Positions 6,409-11,808 of a stretch of DNA of 11,808 bases are shown one piece after another. The DNA is from Candidatus Shapirobacteria bacterium (GTDB taxonomy: Bacteria > Patescibacteriota > Microgenomatia > UBA12405 > JAHJSD01): NCBI GenBank assembly GCA_027021145.1, contig JALUUX010000042.1, positions 1-11,808 on the forward strand, written 5' to 3'. Below the pieces are notes generated by a model. That model was not told where the DNA came from, ran no database searches, and saw nothing but the letters and a program-made list of their open reading frames with translations. Numbering within the stretch: the first letter of the stretch is position 1; every line of letters starts with the position of its first letter. Position numbers and translations under genes: made by a program.

Positions 6409-6758
6409 GTCTTCTAATTGGGATTAAGGAAGCCTATCTCCTCGGACGCAATCTTTTGGGATTAATCTATCATCCGTTTTTAACTCTAAGAATAATAAAA
6501 AAAGAGCGCGATTTTTCTCAAACCATCTTGATTGGCTCAACTGCTCTTGTGCCGGCAATTTTAGCTTTATCATTAGCAATTCTTTCCTTCTTTATTACTC
6601 ACTTCATTGGCACCATACCAGAAAAAGTGAAATTAGCTATCGAGGCCACCAGCCTTTTCCTCTTTACTCTCTCGCTAGCAGCAATTTTTTATTTGCTTTA
6701 TTGGAGTTTTCAGGTTATTAAAAAAAGCTCTTTTTACCAAAATGCCCGGTCCCGCTGA
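6360..6758 (+). CDS. Small two-helix membrane protein downstream of the sigma factor (putative anti-sigma partner)
   Basis: I do not recognise a family. The 132 residues show a Lys/Arg-rich N-terminus (MAKKSIRKTIKRIIK), a cytoplasmic stretch to about residue 53, and two long hydrophobic helices (~55-83 and ~98-119) joined by a short loop with TIPEKVK, with basic residues after the second helix. This predicts a hairpin in the membrane with both ends inside. The gene begins 49 nt inside the sigma gene in another frame and overlaps the following ORF by 17 nt, which argues for co-expression. Genes directly after ECF sigma factors often encode membrane anti-sigma factors, but no zinc-type HxxxCxxC anti-sigma motif is visible, so that role is inference from position. 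No other common start codon lies in the first 30 codons. Confidence 0.75.
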   Translation: MAKKSIRKTIKRIIKLSLLIGIKEAYLLGRNLLGLIYHPFLTLRIIKKERDFSQTILIGSTALVPAILALSLAILSFFITHFIGTIPEKVKLAIEATSLFLFTLSLAAIFYLLYWSFQVIKKSSFYQNARSR

Positions 6759-6972
6759 AATCTGGCGCCGCCACAATTCTATACTAAGGCTCACCGATGA
6801 AGAAGGTAAATCGTGTTTAACTCCTGGATCAGGATTTCTAAGGGGCTCGCCTTGCTCTCCAGAAGTTTGTCAACGACGAAGAAAAACTAACCCCCATCCG
6901 ATTTCCCTAGCCCGAGCGGTATATGAGGCCACCAAAGCAGCTAATAAGTCCTCTGGGCGACAAAGTCGATAA
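6742..6972 (+). CDS. Hypothetical small Arg/Cys-containing protein
   Basis: This 76-residue ORF starts 17 nt before the end of the membrane-protein gene and ends 32 nt inside the 3' end of the convergent prenyl synthase gene. Codon choice (CGA, GCC, GAA, CCC) resembles the neighbours, and the ORF fills what would otherwise be a 182-nt gap. It is soluble and basic. Cys 25, 38 and 43 (SPCSPEVC at 36-43) with His 11 and 52 could bind a metal, followed by an RRRK patch (45-48) and an Ala-rich helix (56-68). I recognise no family. It may be the third gene of the sigma operon; a spurious ORF remains possible because no ribosome site precedes it. Confidence 0.58.
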   Translation: MPGPAEIWRRHNSILRLTDEEGKSCLTPGSGFLRGSPCSPEVCQRRRKTNPHPISLARAVYEATKAANKSSGRQSR

Positions 6973-8005
6973 AAGCTCTGATCTGATCCCGAGCCGGCCG
7001 CTCAACCAAAAAATCTAGATTCTGGTCAAAATACTCTTTTGCCTGCTTAATAAATTTAGCCAACATCTTCCGACCATGAGCCAAACTGCCGTATTTTTCC
7101 ATCATTTTAATCACCCAAACCACTTCTGCCTCAGTTTTCTCTTTTCGAGATTTTCTCATAATTGCTAACAATCTTCTCTTGTCTTTGCCCCTAATATTTC
7201 GAAACAAATGAACCAACATCATTGTTCTCTTACCTTCATAAATATCATTACCAGTTTGTTTTTTTAAACCAGCAAAGTTCGAAGTCAAATCCAGCAAATC
7301 ATCAGTTATTTGATAACAATAGCCCATCAGCTTACCAAACTGATAGAGTCGTCCTAGTTGATCCTGATTAGCTCCAGCCAGTATTGCTCCCAAACGCATT
7401 GGCCCTCCAATAGTGTAATAACCTGTTTTACTTTCAAAGATAAAAAGGATATCTTCATCAGTTAAATCGACTCGGTTTTCTCGGGTCCATTTAATCTCAA
7501 TCGTTTGTCCCAAAACAGTGCGATTGAGCATTCGATAGAATTCATCCATGATAGTCAAGGCTTTCTCCGTTCCCACCACCGCCTCGTTATCTCGAAGCAC
7601 TTTCCACATTAAAAGGTGAAGGCCGTCGCCAGCATTAAGAGCTAATTCTTGGCCATAAATTCGGTGAAGTGCGGGTCGACCGCGACGCATTAATGAATCA
7701 TCCTCGATATCGTCATGATTCAAGATCCAATTTTCTGAAATTTCCATCGCCGCAGCCGTTTTAATCGCCTGCTCCTGAGGAAAACCTAGTGCCGCCGCGG
7801 TTAACAAAACCAGAGTAGGTCGAACATACTTACCCTTTCTCTCTGGATAATCAGCCACTAGTTGGAAATGAAACTTTGCTTCTGATTCATATTTCGGCGG
7901 CACCTGACAATAAGTTGGCATTTGGGTCATAAGATTGAGGTATTGTTTGATTTCTGGCCAAACCAAAGCCCGCTTTTCGCGAAGAACCTCAAGAAAATCA
8001 ATCAT
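6941..8005 (-). CDS. Trans-isoprenyl (polyprenyl) diphosphate synthase
   Basis: This enzyme condenses isopentenyl diphosphate with allylic diphosphates to make all-trans chains (farnesyl, geranylgeranyl or longer). Numbered from the ATG at 8005 (354 residues): GKYVRP binding motif at 58-63; first aspartate-rich motif DDIED (98-102) followed by RRGRPALH; second aspartate-rich motif DDLLD (235-239); GNDIYEGKRT (252-261). The fold is complete and of normal length. Trp at position -5 before the first DDxxD (W93) is a bulky residue where short-chain and archaeal-type geranylgeranyl synthases carry aromatics, suggesting a C15-C20 product (inference). I chose the ATG at 8005 because it overlaps the TGA of the DJ-1 gene as ATGA, a classic coupling arrangement. 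An in-frame TTG at 8030-8032 would add nine residues but lies inside the upstream gene. The 3' end overlaps the convergent small ORF. Confidence 0.93.
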   Translation of the reverse strand: MIDFLEVLREKRALVWPEIKQYLNLMTQMPTYCQVPPKYESEAKFHFQLVADYPERKGKYVRPTLVLLTAAALGFPQEQAIKTAAAMEISENWILNHDDIEDDSLMRRGRPALHRIYGQELALNAGDGLHLLMWKVLRDNEAVVGTEKALTIMDEFYRMLNRTVLGQTIEIKWTRENRVDLTDEDILFIFESKTGYYTIGGPMRLGAILAGANQDQLGRLYQFGKLMGYCYQITDDLLDLTSNFAGLKKQTGNDIYEGKRTMMLVHLFRNIRGKDKRRLLAIMRKSRKEKTEAEVVWVIKMMEKYGSLAHGRKMLAKFIKQAKEYFDQNLDFLVERPARDQIRAFIDFVAQRTY

Positions 8006-8511
8006 TTTTGCAACAACTCTACAATTTTCCAACCAAATTCAGTGGCGGTCTCAGGCCCTGAAGCAGTAATTATTTTTCCGTCTACGGTCACTGGTTCGCC
8101 CGTGTACCGAGCTCCCTTGGCCTGAAGATTGTCCTTCTCTGAAGGATAGGCCGTTGCTCGCCGGCTTCGCAAGACACCAGCATTAGCCAAGATAGAAGGC
8201 GCAATACAAATAGCCGCCAACACCTTGTTTTGACGAACTGCCTCCTCAGCAATGGCTAGCGCCAAAGCGTCCTCAAAATATTCTCGCGCCCCGGTACCAC
8301 CAACGAAAATAATGGCTTGATAATCACTGATATTAACCGCTAATAAATTTTTAGAAACCTTAATTTTGGCCCCCAGCATTCCCGTCGCTTCCCCTTTTCT
8401 AGTTGAAACAATCTCAGTTTTAAACCCCGCCGCTTCGCAGATCTCTTTTGGCTTTAACAACTCTTCATCGCGAAAACCATGAGGAGCGATAATAAAAAGA
8501 ACCTTGGCCAT
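8002..8511 (-). CDS. DJ-1/PfpI family protein
   Basis: Members of this class I glutamine amidotransferase-like fold include proteases, deglycases, chaperones and glyoxalases. Landmarks over 169 residues: MAKVLFIIAP at the first strand, RDEEL with E16 as the conserved glutamate, FVGGTGA (69-75), nucleophile elbow AAICIAP (99-105) with C102 as the reactive cysteine, and ASGPETATEFG (150-160). The His that follows the nucleophile in PfpI-type enzymes (CHGP) is replaced (CIAP), so a PfpI-like Cys-His protease mechanism is not supported and the activity remains open. It is the first gene of a two-gene unit with the prenyl synthase (ATGA overlap). The ATG at 8511 sits 9 nt after a TATTAT box with no Shine-Dalgarno site, consistent with a leaderless mRNA. 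Confidence 0.92.
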   Translation of the reverse strand: MAKVLFIIAPHGFRDEELLKPKEICEAAGFKTEIVSTRKGEATGMLGAKIKVSKNLLAVNISDYQAIIFVGGTGAREYFEDALALAIAEEAVRQNKVLAAICIAPSILANAGVLRSRRATAYPSEKDNLQAKGARYTGEPVTVDGKIITASGPETATEFGWKIVELLQK

Positions 8512-8520
8512 ATCATTTTA

Positions 8521-8550
8521 ATAATAGCAAAATCCATTAACAGAAGGCAA
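8521..8550 (-). promoter_or_regulatory. Promoter of the DJ-1/prenyl synthase pair, extended -10
   Basis: On the minus strand TGCTATTAT forms an extended -10 (hexamer at 8521-8526), with TTGCCT (8545-8550, four of six) at an 18-bp spacer. Nine nt separate the -10 from the ATG at 8511. The -35 overlaps the end of the T-tract of the groEL terminator, so one transcription unit ends exactly where the next begins. Confidence 0.55.
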
Positions 8551-8577
8551 AAAAATCCCCCGAGAGGTCGGGGGATT
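8549..8577 (-). terminator. Intrinsic terminator of groESL
   Basis: On the minus strand, 25 nt after the groEL stop, a perfect 10-bp stem (AATCCCCCGA with TCGGGGGATT) closes a 4-nt loop and is followed by seven T. It is the clearest rho-independent terminator in the window. In the plus direction the downstream arm is not followed by a T-tract, so it works only for groEL. Confidence 0.93.
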
Positions 8578-8601
8578 GATAAAGTCGAAAGCCCGTCTGC
8601 C

Positions 8602-10239
8602 TTAATAGTCAGCTCCCGGCATTGAACTATTAGCACCCGTTTTTTCCTCCTTTTCCTCGGGCAAATCAGTGATCATTACTTCAGTGGTTAACACCATTGC
8701 CCCAATACTAGCGGCATTTTCCAAAGCACTTCGGGTCACTTTAGCCGGATCCAGAATACCAGCATCAATCATTGATTCAAACTTGCCCGTCAAAGCATTG
8801 TAGCCAAAATCAGTTTTCCCTTTAGCCAGAGCTTCCTCAATCTTGCTAACCACATAACCTTCATCCTCGCCAGCATTCCGGGCCAGCCACCGAACTGGTT
8901 GTTCCAAAGCATGCCGAATAATATCAACACCAATTTTTTCCTCCGGGTCCTCTAATTCCAATTGTTCTAGAGCGCGGCGGGCTAAAAGAAGGGCCACCCC
9001 GCCACCAGGCAAAATTCCTTCTTCGGCCGCCGCCTTAGTTGCTTCCACTGCATCTTCTACTCGCTTCTGAAGCTCTTTTAGCTCGACTTCGGTTGCTGCT
9101 CCAACATTAATAACCGCCACTCCTCCCGCCAGCTTAGCCAGTCTTTCTTCTAGTTTCTCTCGATCATAATCTGAGGTGGCTTTTTCGATCTCGGTCTTAA
9201 TCTGGCCAATCCGAGCCTTGATTGCCGCTGGATCGCCCTTACCGCCAACAATCTGGCATTCATCTTTATTAGCGATCACTTTATCAGCTCGACCACAATC
9301 TTCCGGCGTAACCGATTCTAATTTGCGTCCTGTATCCTCAGAAATAACTGTTCCCCCGGTCAAAACGGCAATATCAGCTAGCATCGCCTTGCGGCGATCA
9401 CCAAACCCTGGCGCCTTGACCGCTAGACAATTAAAGGTGCCTCGAAGCTTATTTACTACTAGAGTAGCCAAAGCTTCGCCCTCGATATCATCGGCAATAA
9501 TGACAAAATTCTTGGTCACCTTGACAATGTTCTCCAAGAAAGGCAAAATTTCCTGAACGGAAGAAATCTTTTTATCAGTAATCAAGATATAAGGATTCTC
9601 GATTACTGATTCCATGCTGTTCGGATCAGTGACAAAATAGGGCGAAACATAGCCCTGATCGAAAGCCATCCCCTCTTTGTAATCAATCTCGATCTTTAAA
9701 CCTCGACCCTCCTCAACAGTAATGACACCATTTTTACCCACCTTCTTTAAGGCCTCGGCGATTTTCTTACCAATTTCCTCATCTCCCGCCGAAATAGTAG
9801 CCACTTGGGCAATTTCCTCGTCACTCTTGACCTGTTTAGCCATCTTCTTAAGCTCTTTAACTACCGCTTCAGCGGCTTTCTCGATCCCTCGACGAACAAT
9901 CATGGGGTTGGCTCCAGCAGTAATGTTTTTCAAGCCTTCATTAATAATTGCTTGGGCCAAGATGGTCGAAGTAGTGGTGCCGTCACCAGCAACATCATTA
10001 GTCTTTGAGGCTGCCTCTTTAATTAGTTGAGCCCCCATATTTTCAAAAGGATCGGCTAATTCAATCTCCTTGGCAACAGTAACACCGTCATGGACCACTG
10101 TTGGCGCTCCCCATTTCTTATCAAGGGCCACATTTCGGCCTCGCGGTCCCAAAGTAATAGCAACCGCCTGAGCTAAAACATTAACTCCACGGAGCATAGC
10201 TTGACGCGCTTTTTCTCCGACTAATAATTGCTTTGCCAT
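8602..10239 (-). CDS. groL: Chaperonin GroEL (Hsp60)
   Basis: Fourteen GroEL subunits form a double ring that encloses unfolded proteins and, with ATP and GroES, lets them fold. The 545 residues are full length. Visible markers: VHDGVTVAKEI with D51; ATP-binding GDGTTT (85-90, D86); the hinge and apical domain (~190-375), including KAPGFGDRRKAML (275-287); GAATEVELKE (380-389); VEDAVEA with D396 (ATP hydrolysis); and GILPGGGVALL (408-418). The C-terminus ends SSMPGADY and lacks the Gly-Gly-Met tail common in proteobacterial GroEL. AAGGAGG (complement of 10244-10250) stands 4 nt before the ATG. The gene follows groES by 17 nt and ends at a strong terminator. Confidence 0.99.
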   Translation of the reverse strand: MAKQLLVGEKARQAMLRGVNVLAQAVAITLGPRGRNVALDKKWGAPTVVHDGVTVAKEIELADPFENMGAQLIKEAASKTNDVAGDGTTTSTILAQAIINEGLKNITAGANPMIVRRGIEKAAEAVVKELKKMAKQVKSDEEIAQVATISAGDEEIGKKIAEALKKVGKNGVITVEEGRGLKIEIDYKEGMAFDQGYVSPYFVTDPNSMESVIENPYILITDKKISSVQEILPFLENIVKVTKNFVIIADDIEGEALATLVVNKLRGTFNCLAVKAPGFGDRRKAMLADIAVLTGGTVISEDTGRKLESVTPEDCGRADKVIANKDECQIVGGKGDPAAIKARIGQIKTEIEKATSDYDREKLEERLAKLAGGVAVINVGAATEVELKELQKRVEDAVEATKAAAEEGILPGGGVALLLARRALEQLELEDPEEKIGVDIIRHALEQPVRWLARNAGEDEGYVVSKIEEALAKGKTDFGYNALTGKFESMIDAGILDPAKVTRSALENAASIGAMVLTTEVMITDLPEEKEEKTGANSSMPGADY

Positions 10240-10243
10240 ATTG

Positions 10244-10250
10244 CCTCCTT
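10244..10250 (-). promoter_or_regulatory. Shine-Dalgarno site of groEL
   Basis: AAGGAGG on the minus strand, 4 nt before the ATG at 10239. It fixes the start and contrasts with the leaderless genes nearby. Confidence 0.85.
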
Positions 10251-10256
10251 TCCTGA

Positions 10257-10565
10257 TTAAGCTTCAACCGCTAAAATATCCTCGAATTTAACAAATAACA
10301 ATTCTTTATCGCTTCCCTCTGGTTTATATTCATTGCCGGCCCATTTTTTGTAAATCACGATGCTGCCCACTTTTACCTTCTCCCAAGGCTCAAGTTTTGC
10401 TCCTGCATCAGTCATTACTGCTGGACCAACAGCCAGCACTTTGCCCTTGAGCGGCTTCTCCTCGTGACTATCAGGCAGAACAATACCCGAGGGTGTTTTC
10501 TTTTCTCCCTCCAACGGTTCAACCAAAATATAACCTGGTGCCGGAACTAAGTTTAATTGGCTCAT
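10257..10565 (-). CDS. groES: Co-chaperonin GroES (Hsp10)
   Basis: A heptameric GroES ring caps GroEL and creates the folding chamber. The 102 residues show LVPAPGYILVEPLEGEKKT (6-24), the mobile loop that docks on GroEL (SGIVLPDSHEEKP, 26-38), GKVLAVGPA (41-49), VKVGSIVIYKKWAGNEYK (64-81) and the C-terminal strand ELLFVKFEDILAVEA (88-102). The length is slightly above the usual 95-97. The ATG at 10565 has AAGGAGG 5 nt upstream (10571-10577). First gene of groESL, with one or more promoters between 10599 and 10658. Confidence 0.98.
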   Translation of the reverse strand: MSQLNLVPAPGYILVEPLEGEKKTPSGIVLPDSHEEKPLKGKVLAVGPAVMTDAGAKLEPWEKVKVGSIVIYKKWAGNEYKPEGSDKELLFVKFEDILAVEA

Positions 10566-10570
10566 GACCC

Positions 10571-10577
10571 CCTCCTT
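10571..10577 (-). promoter_or_regulatory. Shine-Dalgarno site of groES
   Basis: AAGGAGG on the minus strand, 5 nt before the ATG; a near-perfect anti-SD match and clear support for this start. Confidence 0.85.
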
Positions 10578-10598
10578 GAATTACAGTTCGAGAAACTA

Positions 10599-10628
10599 AT
10601 AATAGCAATCGAGAGAGTTATCTGATAA
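10599..10628 (-). promoter_or_regulatory. Proximal groES promoter candidate, extended -10
   Basis: TGCTATTAT (hexamer at 10599-10604) with TTATCA (10623-10628) at an 18-bp spacer on the minus strand. The -10 region shares the 12-mer TTGCTATTATTA with the DJ-1 promoter. Predicted leader of about 27 nt, which includes the ribosome site. Confidence 0.45.
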
Positions 10629-10658
10629 TTATTTTAATCAGCCTTGTCAAGATGTCAA
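10622..10658 (-). promoter_or_regulatory. Distal groES promoter region with two consensus -35 boxes
   Basis: Two perfect TTGACA hexamers lie 2 nt apart on the minus strand (10653-10658 and 10645-10650). The first pairs with TAAAAT (10631-10636) at 16 bp, the second with TATCAG (10622-10627) at 17 bp. The upstream hexamer includes the TGA stop of the preceding gene. No CIRCE inverted repeat (TTAGCACTC / GAGTGCTAA) is present. Confidence 0.55.
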
Positions 10659-11808
10659 GACTTAAGTCGATATTGGCTCAGAATTTGTTTTACCCCTTGA
10701 TCCAACTGAGTCAGAATTGAATCATTAAGTTCCCCTGACTCATTCAAAGCATTAACTGCATCTTCGTAATATTTAATCAGCCGATCATTAAGACCGCCAT
10801 CATAAGTAAACGAAGCTAAATACCAGCTTTTAGCTATTTGAGCTTGATTAATGAAAGGTTTTAACAGCGAATTTGACGCTAACTCCTGAGCTAAATCTGT
10901 TCGAGGATAAAGTTCGCCAAAATAGCGAATCTGACTCTGAGCGGTATAAAGTCGCTGCAACCCCTCTTTAGAGGCTAAAAATTGAAGAAATTGCCAGGCC
11001 TCCTTCTGATAACGACTTTTTACCCAAACTCCTTCTACCCAAAAACTCGCCCAACCAACTTGAGTCAACTCAGCCTGTCCCTCCTCAGCCAACTGCCAAT
11101 CGGTATCTTTAAGTTTGGGCAGCTGAGGAACATCGGTAACGGCAAAATTAAGATTTGAATTGATCTCAGAGAGATTAAAAATCCGCCAGGAAGGTCCAAA
11201 ATAAAAGGCCACTTTACCTTGGCCAAAAGCCATAGTTGAGCTAGGCAAAGTTTCGTCCCAGACATGATCTTGGCGATAAAAAATCGTATAAAAACGAAGA
11301 GCATCACTTACCAATTGACTTTTAGGCTGAGACGGTGATCCCTCATTTTGAAAAATCATCAAGCCTAAAATATCACTCCAATGATCAACATTGCCTGTGG
11401 TTCCTAAAGCCGCCCCTGCAATCTGAATCTTGCCCCCTTCATCTCGAACCGTAAGTTCTTGAGCCAATTGGCGCAGACCCCACCAGGTTCGCGGCGGTGA
11501 TTTATTAGCTGCCGCCAAAATATCTTTGTTGTAGTAAAGGACTAAAGTATCAATCATTAAGGGAATGCCATAGAAAACATTTCCCTGCTTAAGACTTTCT
11601 TTAATCACAGGAAAATAGTCTTTCTCCAATCCCAAATTAGCCACTAAATCTTGAGGAACTGGGGCCAAATCTTGGCGCAACATCGGCCACCAGGTTTGAT
11701 GAAACCGAAAAATATCTGGCCCCTGGCCCTGACTAAAAGCGGTTTGAAGGCGAAGGCGATAATCTTCCTTATCCTGGGGAAGATAATTAATCTTAATATT
11801 GGGATGTT
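10655..11808 (-). CDS. ABC transporter extracellular sugar-binding protein, family 1 (N-terminus outside window)
   Basis: This is the solute-binding component of a carbohydrate ABC importer, acting outside the membrane. The frame is open from 11806 at the right edge to the TGA at 10655-10657, 383 residues. The residues before the internal Met at 11683 (HPNIKINYLPQDKEDYRLRL, then GQGPDIFRF and WWP) read as typical family sequence, so the gene continues beyond the window and that Met is not the start. Family landmarks: GPDIFR; YGIPLMIDTLVLYYNKDIL, the core signature; TWWGLRQLAQELT; GKVAFYFGPSW; and KEAWQFLQFLASKEGLQRLY near the C-terminus. Lipoprotein signal and permease partners would lie to the right of the window. 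The substrate is unknown; malto-oligosaccharide, glycerol-3-phosphate and other sugars occur in this family. No terminator separates it from groES. Confidence 0.9.
   Translation of the reverse strand, partial: HPNIKINYLPQDKEDYRLRLQTAFSQGQGPDIFRFHQTWWPMLRQDLAPVPQDLVANLGLEKDYFPVIKESLKQGNVFYGIPLMIDTLVLYYNKDILAAANKSPPRTWWGLRQLAQELTVRDEGGKIQIAGAALGTTGNVDHWSDILGLMIFQNEGSPSQPKSQLVSDALRFYTIFYRQDHVWDETLPSSTMAFGQGKVAFYFGPSWRIFNLSEINSNLNFAVTDVPQLPKLKDTDWQLAEEGQAELTQVGWASFWVEGVWVKSRYQKEAWQFLQFLASKEGLQRLYTAQSQIRYFGELYPRTDLAQELASNSLLKPFINQAQIAKSWYLASFTYDGGLNDRLIKYYEDAVNALNESGELNDSILTQLDQGVKQILSQYRLKS

Noticed and set aside
8030..8032. TTG as start of the prenyl synthase
   Set aside because: It lies inside the DJ-1 gene; the ATG at 8005 overlaps the DJ-1 stop as ATGA, a more likely coupled start.
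8454..8636. Minus-strand 60-codon ORF between groEL and the DJ-1 gene
   Set aside because: It crosses the groEL terminator and both flanking genes in another frame; explained by them.
9176..10030. Plus-strand ORFs inside groEL
   Set aside because: Antisense shadows of a highly conserved chaperonin gene.
10566..10660. CIRCE heat-shock operator upstream of groES
   Set aside because: No TTAGCACTC or GAGTGCTAA half-site or close variant is present.
11683..11683. Internal Met at 11683 as start of the solute-binding protein
   Set aside because: The frame is open to the window edge and encodes family-typical residues upstream, so the true start lies outside.

Overview
The window looks like chromosomal DNA of a small-genome bacterium, most plausibly a member of the Candidate Phyla Radiation (Patescibacteria, perhaps the Microgenomates side). 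This is inference. It rests on moderately AT-rich sequence, very tight gene packing with frequent overlaps (4, 11, 17, 32, 41 and 49 nt), several starts that appear leaderless, and the gene mix: class A PBP, beta-lactamase-like serine hydrolase, PfkB kinase with a short class II aldolase, TrpR/YerC-like regulator, ECF sigma factor, DJ-1/PfpI protein, prenyl synthase and groESL. No rRNA, tRNA, CRISPR array, transposase or phage gene was seen.

Layout. Bases 1-115 hold the edge of an unresolved gene and a promoter. A bifunctional penicillin-binding protein runs rightward (116-2479). Its cytoplasmic basic loop carries two AT-hook-like motifs, the oddest protein feature here. It meets, tail to tail with a 41-nt overlap, a leftward operon (5095 to 2439): class II aldolase-like protein, PfkB sugar kinase, membrane-anchored beta-lactamase-like serine hydrolase. 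Upstream of that operon lies a TrpR/YerC-like regulator (5686-5243). It is bracketed by two near-identical AT-rich repeats built of three 7-bp units and a 34-bp imperfect palindrome. One copy overlaps the predicted promoter of the aldolase operon; the other runs into the start codon of an ECF sigma gene. This regulator-repeat-sigma arrangement is the best candidate in the window for an undescribed regulatory module.

The sigma gene (5818-6408) overlaps a two-helix membrane protein (6360-6758), which overlaps a small Arg/Cys-rich ORF (6742-6972). This looks like a sigma / membrane partner / small protein operon. It converges on a leftward pair, DJ-1/PfpI (8511-8002) and trans-prenyl diphosphate synthase (8005-6941), coupled through an ATGA overlap. 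A strong intrinsic terminator (8549-8577) separates that pair from groES-groEL (10565-8602), which have good Shine-Dalgarno sites and at least one convincing promoter. The right edge is a sugar-type ABC solute-binding protein whose N-terminus lies outside the window.

Together the genes cover cell-wall synthesis and turnover (PBP, serine hydrolase), sugar phosphate handling and sugar uptake (aldolase, kinase, binding protein), polyprenyl precursors, protein folding and transcription control. Shared regulation between them is hypothesis, not demonstrated.
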